Part shown: positions 35,653 through 48,400 of the stretch, one piece after another
Layout: the number at the start of each line of letters is the position of its first letter
Numbering within the stretch: position 1 is the stretch's first letter
The notes under the pieces: model-generated
Database searches by the model: none
What the model saw: the letters and a program-made list of their open reading frames with translations, nothing else
What the model was told of the DNA's origin: nothing
Made by a program: the position numbers and the translations under genes
Assembly (NCBI RefSeq): GCF_910596095.1
Contig: NC_056555.1
Span: forward strand, 12,702,001 to 12,766,000
Length of the DNA stretch: 64,000 nucleotides
DNA from: Thunnus maccoyii
Lineage: Eukaryota > Chordata > Actinopteri > Scombriformes > Scombridae
Reading direction: 5' to 3'

Positions 35653-38600
35653 TCATCTAGAGGCCTTGCCGTTTTCATGAACATCCATCCTGTAAACAGA
35701 CAAATTGTCAGGTAAGATGCATAACAAATGAAGCTCAACTGTGATCCTGTTTGAAATGTAAAGACACTTAAAAGCTTAGATGCAACACTTAAATGTACAT
35801 TTGATGTAAGAAGAATACCCATAAAGTGACAGATGATTCATATTTCACTTTTTTCTACAGGGATTTCCCACTACAAAGCTAATCATTACTTTAAATAACA
35901 CACCCATTTTCGTCTTTGAGGTGCTGATACAACTCGAACTTGTTGTTGACAGAGCTCACTCTTCCAACAAACTCTTGGTGTTTCCTGGAGTTGGCTGTCG
36001 TGATCCGATTGGTCCACATGGTGAGGAGCGAGACTGGACCTGCAAGAGAAAGTGAGACAAGGCATGAAAACATGCATAACAGATGCAGTAGGCCTTGACT
36101 GATGTCATCAGTTGGTATGCGCTCATATCCAGATACAATCAGCACTTTCAGATTCTTTAACATCATGATAAATAACCAGAGACACATACTTATGTTGTCT
36201 GTGTTAGTCTGCTGTTGTTAAGCAAAGAATGTGAAAAGAGCCTGAAGTGGAAGATTTTTCTCTGGCCAGTTTGACTGAAAACAGTCAGTCCAGAACCGAG
36301 CAGAGAAGCACAATGAGGGTTTGTACCTTTTGCTCTCTCAGGAGGCTGAACCTCTTCCGTGGACAAACGGGGTTTCTTGTTGAGGGGCTCTGGGGAGTCA
36401 GGGGAATCCTTGATCACCTCCGACTCCTGATCTTCTTTATCCAGCAAACCCTTTAGCCTTCAGGTTAAAATAAGACGGAGTAGTGTGAGAGAACATAAAA
36501 GTTGCATGGTGAGTTGCGTCCTAAAGCCAAAGAGTAGATTTTTTTGCAAATAAATTTAGCTAAGACAATCTATGGTGTTTAAAACCAGATAAATACTATA
36601 GACACCCAGACTGTACTTACCTCTCCGAATCCTGCCAGCTTTTGTCATCTGTGTCCTTGCTGCCATTTTTCTCTGTCCTGTCTTCCCTCTCCTCTCTCTT
36701 CCTCCCTCTCTTCTTCCTCTCCTCTTCCTCGGGAGGTTTGCTGCGGCAGGCGATAATGCAGTCCAGAACCCGCTGGTGTCTGTCAGTGGCTCCAGCATGA
36801 GTCTTCACTAATGTTTCCAGCTCATTCCACATTATACGGTACTGTTCATCTCTGGTGAGAACAACAATACAGAAACATTAGCAAAGCTTAAAAGCTTTTT
36901 TTTTTTTTTAAATACTGTTATATAAATATAAGAGTATTTATAATAAATACCTCTTGGGGCCTTTGCCTCTGGATCCCACAGTGGAGATAGGAAGAGGGTC
37001 GTTCTTCCTCTCCATGTCCACCAGGTTGTAGACGGTCTTCTGGCAGGTCAGAACGTCCTCCTCCGTCAGAGTCTCTTTTACTATCAGGTTAGCCAAAGGA
37101 ACCACCTAGTGGAGGAAAATAGGAAGATACAGACACAAAATTTAACAGAGAGGCATAGCAACATGGAAAGAAGTGAAGTCTAAATTCTTGCCAAAAAACC
37201 CAACAGGCAGATAATGTTAAATTCAGATGTTATCACCAGAGAACAACAAGCCAAATATTTTTGAGAAGAGTGGAAACTTTTCTTGTAAGATAGAAGTCTT
37301 TCTAAGAGTGGAAATCCAGCAGAAAAATCTGCATGCTGCTTACGGCCTGCATGTTGAAGATGGTGGTCTGGGAGATGATCATTGGCCAGTAACGTGTGTG
37401 CCGTTCGAGCTGAGCCTTAGCCCTCTCAGCTGGTAGTTTTCCTGAGGGATCATGGGACAACTCTGAAACAGGAGTCAGCCGGTTCTCCCTCATAAACTCA
37501 CCAAAGTCCTGGAGAGGACAAAACATAAAAATCAGTTACTATCAGAAGGTGCAAGTTTTAACACAGCTGGTGTGAGGTGAACGTACGGTGATGCGGTAGT
37601 CCGTCACTCGGCCTCCGCAGCCCTCGCTGATGGAGGGCGGGTCCTCCAGAGTGGAGCGGTTGCTGTTGAGCACATGCAGGAAGATCTCCCCTCCGTGGCT
37701 GCTGAGCATGTGGCTGATGACCTTTGACCCCGACTTCCTCGGCTGCTCCAGCAGCACTGATCGACCTGGTCAATCAATAAGCCAAACAAAAGGAAACTTT
37801 GGTGGTCACACACATACATTTACAAGTAAAACAGGTGACCTTTTAGACTACAACTCTTACTATCAGCAAGATATCACAGAATGAAAACTTCTGTCTCCAG
37901 GTTAATTTAATTTGAAAGGTGAAAATGATTAATTGGGTTTGTAATAGATGCGACATAAGCTTACCGTTAAGGAGAAAGTTTGTCAAACATGATGAGGGAC
38001 GACTGTTAACGTCCGTGGGGGAGATGCGATAGGCTCCTGTGCAGTAATGCAGTTCTGAAGCACAAAAACAAAAAAACCCCATACAACTAAGTAAGACCAA
38101 TGCTACACAACATATCCCTCATTCAATCTTCATAGCTGTGTAGGAATATTTTCCAAACAGGCTGAATACTGTATGTCTTTTATTATACAATAATTCACAA
38201 TAAAATCAGTACAAAATAAAGAAACATCTGAAAAAGTAATTTTGTGTAGCAAATGTTTTTCCCCCTGTCCAGTTAATTGTCTTATGACCCCTTAGATTTA
38301 TTGTGTGACCCCTTGAGGCTCCAGTGCCCATGTTGGGAAACACTGCCTTAGTTGACTGAACCCACCTATGCTGTTGGTTCGTGGAGTGCACCATTTCAGT
38401 GTAACAGTCTCTTTGAGTCCATTTTCTCGAGTGCTGGTGCCCGCCATATGCAAGTCTCCTGCACAACCCAAACATAACAATTTATTAACCACTTACATCA
38501 ATCAATTAATAAAAAATAATTTCAACCAAATATCCTGCTCCAATGTCTCATTTTTTAGTCTTCTTACAGGTGTACCCACCACTTTTAAAGAACTCCAGGT

Positions 38601-41600
38601 GAGCGTCTTTGTGATGCAGGAGCTCAACGTCATAATTGGCTGATGTGTTGGCGTGCTGCTCTTCCTGCCCGTCCGCAGAGACAATAACAAACACAGGTTA
38701 GCATGAACGTGAGCTCTTGAAACACGCAATCACATACACATGTGGGCACAAACACTGCTGATTTCATGTTCCAAAGGGTAAATGATAATGGACAAACTAA
38801 AAGGAAAATGTTCGCTCCCTGAGTGACTGAAGATTTTATCTATTCACATCAGAGACTACTGATTAATGTAAATGTCTTTAAATTCACACAATACTGAGCC
38901 TATGATTGTTTGACATAAATCATGGATTCCCAGTCTTAAAAAAAAAAGCTTCATATATTTTGGACTTGAGCCCAAAATGGGGCCTGGGAAACACTTTCAT
39001 CACAACTTTTTCTACACTTGGAAAAACAGCAGTATGATAACAGCTAAAGGTGGAATCATGTTGAAACATTTAAGGGATGGTAACGTTTAAAAACTAGTTA
39101 GCAAGACGGCACAATGGACAACACCAAGACACTAGAGGGGAAATGAGTAGGAGCTGGGGGGGGGGGGGGGGGGGACACAGACCTGGGGAAAGTTTGGGCT
39201 GCTCTTAAGGTGTACACACCTGATAGACACTGACAGTATTTAAGAAGAGGCCACGCTGGTCACAGATATTTGGACGTAAAACCAGTTGAATGCAACATTT
39301 ACTATATATTTAGCATTTTAGGCAAATCTACAGTGAAAAAAAAGTTGATTTTTCCCTGAATACTTTGATCTGTTTTTTTTTTTTTTTTTTTTACAAAATA
39401 TTGATTAAATGTAGATATTCAATAGATTCACTTTGTATAGATACTTGTTTCTTCTCTTATGTCAACTTAATTGGCAATAAATCTGATTTCACATTATGTA
39501 TTTAAAGAAAATAGACCCCAAACTCTGCATTCCCTGGTTGTCCACAAGAGACCAGAGTTGCCTGTCCTTTACTGTAGCCTGACCATCAAATCTGTAGACC
39601 AACTGTCACATCAAAATAAATGAATGATACTGTAAGCCTGAGTTGAAAATATAGACACTACATCTGCCCCTTCCTCACTTGCATGTGTGTGTGATAAGAG
39701 TACTAACCTGTTCGCAAACATTTAATGTGGGCTAGCAAAACAGAAAATACAGCATGAAACCAGCAGCAGGTTCACAGTCATATCAACATGCAGATGAGAT
39801 AAACAAAAAGATAAGAATGTAAAGATTTATGAGTTATTAAAGATGAAGAAGGGCTCACACAAAGAGATTAAGCAAACATAAAGAAAGGTGCGAGGGCTGT
39901 GAGAGAAAAGGGAAAATAACAAAACCATAAAAAGTAAGCCATCAATCAGGTAAAATGCTAGAGGGAGTGGTGCAATGCATGCTGCATATGACAGTTTTTA
40001 CTAGCAAGAGAAAAAATTTTTAAGTTAAGTTTATGTGGGTTAACACTTTAGTGAGGCATGTGCAAATACAGACTGAGGGGAAGAAAGTCTCTTACCTTCA
40101 TGGGGATGTTTGTTATGGTGGTGGAGGCCAAGTCGAAGTGCTGCTGGACCAGAATGTTTAGTTTGGTGGCGAGGTGCCTCCCCGCCCGAACACTGTGAAC
40201 TTCGCTGGTGAGCAGAGGAGAGATCTGAGACAACAAGAGATGGGTGCAGTGAGAAGCAACATCAAAGTTGTCACCTTTTCACCCAACAATGAGCTCCTGA
40301 ATCAGCCTTCCTTCTGGTTCATTTGTTTATACCGACCCAAATGATTCTGATTGTGTTCAGAAAGCTGAGCCCTGAGCTTCTCATTAGCACCCACCTCTTT
40401 TTTGGGTCGGTCAGACACCAGCGTGTCCTCACCCTGCGGGTAGATGTGCACTAGAACCAGCTCACACTGCTGGATGGCCATCAGCCTGAAACAAAGTTAG
40501 AAAATCTTTGGACCACTTTAGATAATATAAACACAAGCAGATTACACACACACACTGCAGATACCAAATGCAAAAACAAACTTTATATTAGGTCATGTGC
40601 ATCTTGGTATCAGATTTCAGTATGAGAGAATTATCAACCAAAATTGAAGCTAATCATCTATAAACTCATTCAATGACAATTTTCTTCACACATCGTCTGA
40701 TACTGACCTGTCTGAGCCTGCTGCCAGCTTGTTTTGTTCTAAAATGGTTTCCTGGATGCAGTCTTCCAACATTCGCACATGAGTATCACTGTATGATAAT
40801 CAAAAACAGAGCACTACATTAGCACAATATTCAATTACATATTGCATAACAATATGATTTGACTGGATTTATAATTCTTTTAAAAATCTCAACTATACAG
40901 AGAGTATAAAACACTGACAATACACAGCTGCACAGAGGCACATATTTACATACATTTACAAAGAGAGAATTTATAACTTCATGTTTTAGCTTTTGTACTT
41001 CCCATCATTAAGAATAGAATAGAATACAACTTTAATGTCCACCAATACAACAGCTCTTTGATAAATACTACATTTGTATGGTTTTTATGTGTTTCTGACA
41101 CAGTCTGAGAGGTGTTTGGGTGATTTTAAGGCTGTAGTTTGTAATGTTTTAGTATTGGATGGTATTATATTAAAAGGGATTTGGACAAAAGTGCTGGTTA
41201 TACTGATATTGGCAGAATCTATCAACATATGTCTGATGGCTCCTGTTGATTTCCCACCATGTTGATGAGTGTTTACCTTTTAGCATTGGTTAGGCAGATA
41301 ATACGACCCCTATTAGCGACCCTCTCAGCTGTGTCCATCAGAGCCGTGCGCCTCTCATGCTGCAACTCTGTGATCTTGCATAAAGACTCCACAGCGGCAA
41401 CCAGACCGTGAAGGATACTGCAGCACTCGGGGTCCTCACGTGGGTTGGGAGGCCCAACAGCTGCCAGAGCAGACATGAGCTGTCAGAGAGGAAAAAAAAC
41501 CACATAATCATATCGCAAGTCCTATTTCGAAGAAAACTTCTGCAAAAACGTGGTAACTGGAAATGTTGCAATTCATGAAAATGTTGCAAAATTGAGCTGC

Positions 41601-42148
41601 TGAAGACACTACAAATGCAGTTATAGTAAGATGGAATTATTCTTTTTCTGGTTTTAATGGGATTACCTCATGAGTGCTCTGGTCTTCCTGTCTCCAGCTA
41701 TTCAAGATGTGGAACTCTGAGTCACTCACGATGTAATTAACCTGTAAAACAAAGTGGTGGCAGAAAATGTTAATGGCAGTTTTTGAAACAGCTATCTGTC
41801 CTTTTACAACAGTGTCCAAATTTCACACTTATAGTTGTGTCATTTAAGTGGAACCAGCGGTGGAGAAACAGCTTGAGCAAATACATTTCAGCCTGAGTTA
41901 AAAACAAAAAACAAGAAGCTAACCACTTTGTCCTTTGGATAGATGTCGTAGAGGATCCGGCAGTACTCCATGGAGCACTCCACAGCACAGGTCCAGAGGG
42001 ATTTGGACACAGGGGCCAAAGGAATGACCCCTTGAGCTCGACTCTTCGTCAGCACATCACACTCCACCTGCTGACGACTAGACTCGGCCATGTAGGGACA
42101 GTGGTCCACCACAAAGACAGTCTTGTGAGGCACTCCAAACATCTTCAT
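35653..42148 (-). CDS. ints13: Integrator complex subunit 13 (Asunder)
   Basis: Sixteen coding exons, in transcript order: 42175-41924 (ATG 42148), 41741-41667, 41479-41277, 40788-40708, 40485-40395, 40224-40096, 38664-38580, 38458-38366, 38054-37965, 37765-37587, 37508-37344, 37105-36951, 36851-36621, 36457-36327, 36039-35904, 35689-35653; 701 residues against 706 in human. It matches human INTS13 nearly block for block: [56 protein letters not shown] and [13 protein letters not shown]. The N-terminal part is the VWA-like domain. Exon 13 has the basic KKRGRKREE nuclear-localisation stretch. The last two exons hold the conserved C-terminal motif ([11 protein letters not shown]) that contacts the Integrator cleavage module. 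Integrator processes snRNA 3' ends and attenuates RNA polymerase II; Asunder also affects dynein localisation in division. Splice sites look canonical. A non-coding first exon probably ends at 43696. No disruption was seen. Confidence 0.96.
39156..39174. repeat. G19 homopolymer
   Basis: Nineteen G in a row on the plus strand, so C19 in the ints13 pre-mRNA, within the long intron 38665-40095. The length may be unreliable in the assembly. Confidence 0.85.
39373..39392. repeat. T20 homopolymer
   Basis: Twenty T in a row about 200 bp from the G19 run, in the same ints13 intron; A20 in the transcript. It could be a retroposon tail, but no element was recognised beside it. Confidence 0.8.
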
Positions 42149-42246
42149 TTTGCAAATCTGCAACATGTGCCGGATCTGTAAGGCCAATGGAAAAACACAG
42201 CAGCGTTAAGCTTGGCGTACATCTGCCTTGCAGTAATCATAAAGTT

Positions 42247-43385
42247 TAGAGCTGCAACTAACAATTATTCTCCTTGTTGATTACTCTGTCAATTATTTTC
42301 TTGATTAATCAATTAGCTGTTTGGCTTATAACATTTTTAAAAACAGTGAAAAAGTGGCATTCACAATTTCTCAGAGCCCACAATGATGTCTTCAATTTGC
42401 GTGTTTTTCCCGACTGATGGTCCAAATCCTCAAGATTTTTAACTTACTGTCACATATGACAAAGAAAAGTAGAAAATTGTTACATTTGAGAAGCTGAAGC
42501 CAGAAAATATTTGGCATTTTTGGTTGAAATCTGCCAGAAATGATTATCAAGTTGCATAGTTGCAGATTAATTTGTGCTCTAATAGAATTTTCATTTTTGA
42601 ATGCTTCACTCGCCGGTAAAACTGCTGTCCTCCAAGCCGGTTAAAATCTGCTGTTCTCCATAGCCATAATCAGGGATGTAGCATCATCAATAATTAAATC
42701 AGTTTCACTGTTTTCCTTGGTGAGTGGAGTTGGTCTTGATTTAGGCTGGCAATGTAGACTAAAGTGAGTAAAATCAAATGTTAAAAAATAAAGTGAAGTG
42801 AATGAATGAATGGGAGTTTGTTTTATGTCTGGTCGTTCGCATGACCCTCCCTCTTGGGATTATTCAGACAGAATTTCTTACAGAAAAATATATTGGCCTG
42901 AGGTAGGTTTAAATGTACAAAATCAGCTCACATAAGATAAGACTTTATTGTCCCAGGCGGAAATTTTCCTTGGACACACAATGCTGCTTCTGTACAGCAC
43001 CAAATAATTCAACATTACCACACACCATACATCTCATAAATACCATGATAGAAAGTACAATAGTTACATGAAATTACTTTAATAAACTAAAAATCAATAA
43101 ATAGTCCAAATTCTGAGATCCTCAATAAAAGGTAAAACATCTGAGATCCTTCAGTGTATATATAATAAACAAGATGATCCCCAACAGTGAGATTCAAAGA
43201 AAGAAATAGTCCAAACAAACAAACAAATTGTTGGTCGGGACAAAAGTTGACATTTGAGGACGTCATCTTGCTCTTTGGGAAACTCTGGTCGGCTTTCTTT
43301 TTTAAATCATTTTATAGACCAAACAACTAATAGATTATTCGAAAAAAATCATCACCAGATTAATTGATAATGAAAGCAGCTCTAA
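42247..43385. mobile_element. TIR element family D with a retroposon-like tail inside
   Basis: The left end, agagctgcaactaacaatta with tcttgattaatcaattag and tgtttggctta, is matched in inverted form at 43310-43385 (ttatagaccaaacaactaat, then taattgataa and gcagctct). The element lies in the first intron of ints13. At 42935-43010, an 'ataagataagactttattgt' start followed by 'cccaggcggaaatttt' looks like the common fish non-LTR tail, so it is probably an insertion within the element. It has no ORF. Confidence 0.6.
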
Positions 43386-43689
43386 AACAAATATATACAA
43401 TCATAAGCAAAACACAAGTGAGACAAACTCGGTATTAAATATAGTATCTTTTAAACTGTACATCGTTATATTTGACAGCGATCATTACAAAGTCACGCGC
43501 GTTGTGTGTAATTTTATAACCACTGCAGTATTTCTCTTCCTTTTCACCACTACAGCAAAAACCTCAATGTTATCAAGACTTATTAGTTGCCGTGGTTGCT
43601 TTATTTTTAAGGATTAGGCCATCTGTATTGATACTCCGAAGCTGCCCTGTTTGACGTGTAAATATTGCGTCTTTGGAGAGTGGATATTA

Positions 43690-45472
43690 ACTCACCAGGA
43701 GAAAACCTTGTCAGCCGAACGATTCCCGGTCAGGAAATTAACGGAACCAGCTGAAAAACTGAGCTTCTGATAGTTAAACTAGCTGTCTGGCTGCCGAACA
43801 ACGGACCTGTTCAGTCTCAGGACATGTTAATCAGCAACTAGCTGCTAACGTAACATGAGCTACTACCAGCCGGAATTATGTCTGCTGTTTCACGTTTATT
43901 ACCAGCGACATATATACACATAATAGGACATTTAATGCTAAAGTGAATGTGTGAATAATAATTTCCTAACTATCTTGACGCCACAATGACTAATAACACA
44001 GACAATACTCTCGTTAGCCTTTGTAAGCTAGCGGGTTTGTTATTGGCGGAAATATGTCCAGTAGTGGTCCGTTACAGTTTTTCCTTCCCCAACTTATAGG
44101 CTGCACGGTTAAAATAGTTCCTTCTTGCCTCAATTGTGCTGTGACTAGGTCAGAAATCAAAACTTTTTTAAACCTGTTATTTACTATTTATTTCTGTGTC
44201 ATGCCAAACATTCTCATCCCACATGGGATTAAAAGACACCACTTTTTTTTCTTTACAAAACATGCATCTTCCGGTAATACAAATACAAGGGATATAAAAA
44301 CAAGGTATATATAAAGAAAAGAAACACAAACAAAAACAAAAAAACGAAACCAATACAAAATCAGGAATCCCAAATGAACTGTTCATAGAAAAGAAATTTT
44401 ACATAGCTACAGATTCTCTCGATAAAGGCTTTTTCTCTCTTCTCCCAGACTTTCTCCAAATAACTGGCTAATTTATATGTTTAATATGTAAACAGCCAAC
44501 TTAGTCTCTGTGCATCATCTATATTTACAAAATCAATATCTTTTTTTTTTTTTTAACTTACTGGACAAAGCATTGGGCAGTACAATGCCCGATGCCTTGT
44601 CCAAAAAGTCCTGATAATATATATATATATATATAATTTAGACAGCACATTGGGAAAATCCAAATTTTAGTAAAACACCAGATCTTAGCTGGGCCCATAG
44701 AGATCTTGCTTTTTAGACAAATTATCTACAACATAATTCTCAGTACTATAGTCAGTTTTTATCATGTTATAATAATACAGCAGCAGGGTTTTAAACTTTT
44801 AAAGATATTTTCGTGGTAATGCAATTGTCTACTGTCTGCCCAAAAATGATACAGTGTTTGGCTATGTTTGACTAAACCATCATAAAGGACCAGTGTGTAG
44901 GACTCAGTGGCATCTAATGGTGAGGTTGCAGTGAACCTACGGTGGTCGCGAAACTCGCAAAAAAACAAACAAACTAGAGTCTATAGGTCACCGTCACGGT
45001 CACTGGTTAAACCGAAACACCAGGAGCTACCCACTTGATTATATTTCATTTCTGCCAATAGACCCCCCCAAATCATACACACGTCCTTTAACCGAAAAAA
45101 GTAGGTCATAACTTAAAAACTATATATATATATATATTTCGACAATTCAAAGATACAAACTAATGTATGAGCTGCAAAGTTACTTTTTCACATAAAATAC
45201 ATACTACTAATATGTTCAACAACCAATGGGCGTAACTCGTTCTGGCAAATGTGGCTGAACAACATCACAACCCTCCTTCTTCTCCTCCTCCCACAACCCC
45301 ACCCGCTTCATTTCCATTTTCTCAAGTCACAACTTGACTAAACTTTATGCGGCGGATCGATGTTGAGACATCAAGCAAGAATGCACTGCACTGTAAAGCT
45401 GCAGTAATATACTGCAGGCTGCCGGTGAATCAAAAGTCTTTTCTGTCGGTGATGTGACCCTCGACTAGGACG
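43690..45472. promoter_or_regulatory. divergent intergenic region, ints13 / ano6 promoters
   Basis: On the minus strand, a GTGAGT donor (complement of 43690-43695) ends a likely non-coding ints13 first exon starting somewhere near 43800. On the plus strand, the ano6 leader lies before the ATG at 45473, in locally GC-richer DNA (45220-45472, with a CCAAT at 45222). The middle holds AT-rich filler, a (TA)n run at 44616-44634, a second (TA)n at 45121-45138 and a family C fragment at 44886-45080. Promoter positions are inferred from the first exons. Confidence 0.45.
44886..45080. repeat. family C repeat fragment
   Basis: It carries cagtgtgtaggactcagtgg, catctaatggtgaggttgca and a cctacggtggtcgcg segment, related to the ends of the element at 30410-31213. 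Confidence 0.5.
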
Positions 45473-48400
45473 ATGAGCGACAACGACATCCTCGAGATGG
45501 AGTCCTTGTCTGAGGCGGAGGACTTGGAGGGAGATACAGACGTTGGCATGATAGACGAGGAAGTCGGTGAGAGAGAGAAAGCTCTGCCCTATCTTTCGCA
45601 AGAGATTTGTTGTCTTGCGAGTGATTTTGTGTGGTATCATTGGGCACTGTCTGGATTTGATAGCAGCTGCCCATGTGAACTTTGAAATACTTCAGCTAGG
45701 CCACACTCAGCTCTGGGAATGATACTCGTGCATCTGTATTTTGTTAGTTTTGACAGCTTTAAAACTTTAAAACAACTTTTAAAGTTGCTTGAAAGCAGTA
45801 GTGGACCAGGGACATTTACTCAAATACTGTACTTACATACAGTTTTCAAGTACTTGTACTTTACTTGAGTATTTTCTGCTACATTACTATATTGCAGAAG
45901 CAAATACCGCACTTTTCACTGTATTACAATGCCAATCAAACGTTTGGACACACTTTCTCATTCAAGGGAATGGGAATTTGTGTCCAAACCTTTGACTGGT
46001 ACTTTATATTTATTTGAAAATTTGTGGATATAGATTTTATATACAACACATGCAGTCAGTTTATTAATTATGAAGCAGTTTTACAAATTAAACTAACCAG
46101 CAGTATGTAAAGTAGTTAAAACTAGCTCTACCTCAACCACAACAACATTAAAATGCTGCTTAAATATTGATAGGCCAATAATATGCCAGTAATGTGATAA
46201 TTAGAGGGCCATACTGCTGCCTGGGTACTAAATATACATTTTGTTGATAATAATTCTGTACTTGAATGCAACATTTTTGCTTTTGATAGACTATTTTTAC
46301 ACAGTGATGTTCTTACTTTTACTTCAGTAAAAGATCAGCTTGTAATAAATGGTTCAAGATTTCCCTGCTGAACACAAAAACAATAGTATCTGCAATTATT
46401 AAAAACGAATCCCCTTGTGCTGGCATCTTTAAAGGCTAGATTATGATATAGTAGGATTAAATAATTATATAAAAATTGAAGTTGCGTCTGTATAACATTC
46501 AAATCATGCTGTGTTTCCTCTGTAATTATTTTGTAGCAGTGGTGGCAGGGGGTCCTTTTTGGCATTTGTTCCTCATCCAACCCTGTTGGTCTTAGTGCTA
46601 TAAGTGGTTGCAGCACAATATTGTTCATATTTGGTTACTTGATCATGATTAAAGGGCTACTTCTACTCACTAAGCCTTATGCTTGTTTGTGTTTGTTGCT
46701 GTGGTGGTAATGTTCTTACTGTGGTGGTCCACCACGCTTATATGAATGTAGAGGAAACACTGTCATTCACACTGCGTTTGTTTAAAACTCGCATGGGTGT
46801 GGTGCAGACATTTTTAAGAGAGCACAAGCTCCCGCCACTGTGTCCACAATAAAAATAAACACAGATAAGAGATATCACCAGTGTAAGAGAAACCCCCAAA
46901 ACCGCTAAAACCTCAGTGTACTTCAGATGTCAGATGTTGCTCCTCGGAGAGGCTGGATCGTTGTCTAGAAATGATCCAATCTTTCCACTCTGTTGTCTTG
47001 CATTGCTTACATTCCTAACACTACAAATGAAACGGCAATCGGTGAGTAGAGTAGATGTGAAAATAGTCGGTGTTGGAAACCTACACCTACACTTACATTA
47101 TGTTTCAGTGTTTGTGCAGCTGTCAGCTTCCACTCTGGTATTTCATGGAAACGATTTCTCAATCTATAAGCCCCTTTTTGTCTGTCTCATCCACAATGAC
47201 ATGTCTTGTATGTCAGGCTTTTTTTTTTCTTTTTTTTTTTAACTCACAGCTCACTGAGAGACAAATGGTTCTTTTGGGTTAACTTTAAAATTTGTCAGTC
47301 ATGCACAATAAAAGGCCCTGACCATATGAAAATTAGCAATTTTCACACTGGATTATAAAGGAGATGTCAAAGTGCACTTTATTTAATGGATATTCCATTG
47401 TAATTAATTATTTATGTTCATACTTTGTTGCATCCTGTGTTGCTGTGTCAACAGTAGAAAAACACAGTAGACTGGCTGAAAGTTTACAGTTTGATTCAAC
47501 TTAGTGATGTGGAACATGAACACAATGGTATGTTCTCAGTCATGTGTGACATCTACCTAACATTGTCTTCATGGTGTTGGCGCAGTAAAGCTGATGCCTG
47601 TCATGTCTGACGGGGTTACTGCAGGTCAGTGGATATCAAGCAACAAGCTGAGTTTCTTAAAGATATATTCACTATCTGAGGGCTGACTCTGTTCATGGCA
47701 AAAACATGACAATCTTTGCCAATTTCTACCAAAAGTCGGAGAGCAAATGCTGTCAAATGCATTGGTGTTTGATTCAGAAAAGAATTTCCTGTCAGACGGG
47801 GAGAGGTGACATGTGGCTGTGGTTGGCATCAAACATGAAGAGAGTTTAAATGTTAGTCTGGAGGTCAAGCAAAATACTTATCTTATACCTTTATGCTGTA
47901 CAAAATTAAAAGAATGCATTTTTTCACAGTTGTTTCAGTTAAAGAATTATGTTTTTTTCTGTTTGTTTGGGCTGACTACTATTTCGTGTGTAGTTATGGT
48001 CCTCGAGAGAGGAAGTGAGTGCTGGGTGGGTGGGTGGGTTGTGACGCAAAAGCAGATTTTTTTTGTACAGGCAGCATATGGGCATAGACTCAACATGCCT
48101 TTCAAGAGACTCTTAGTTACTGACTCACTGTAGGCTACAGATGTTTTTTAATCGTGTTTCTTTTACCTTACATGTGATATTACAGTGTTGCTATAATTTA
48201 CACTGCAAGGGTTAAGTATTGACCTTGCAAAGGTCAAAGGTATGTATCTTTCCATCTAAAATACTAAAAAGCCAAACAGTTTCAGTAATACAGAGTCAGT
48301 TATAAATTAATCTGTATCAGAATGAAAGTAGCCTTAAGGCAGTGTCATTTAAGATTAGCGTTACAGGTTTGTCACTGGCACGTTATGTCAAAATACAGAG

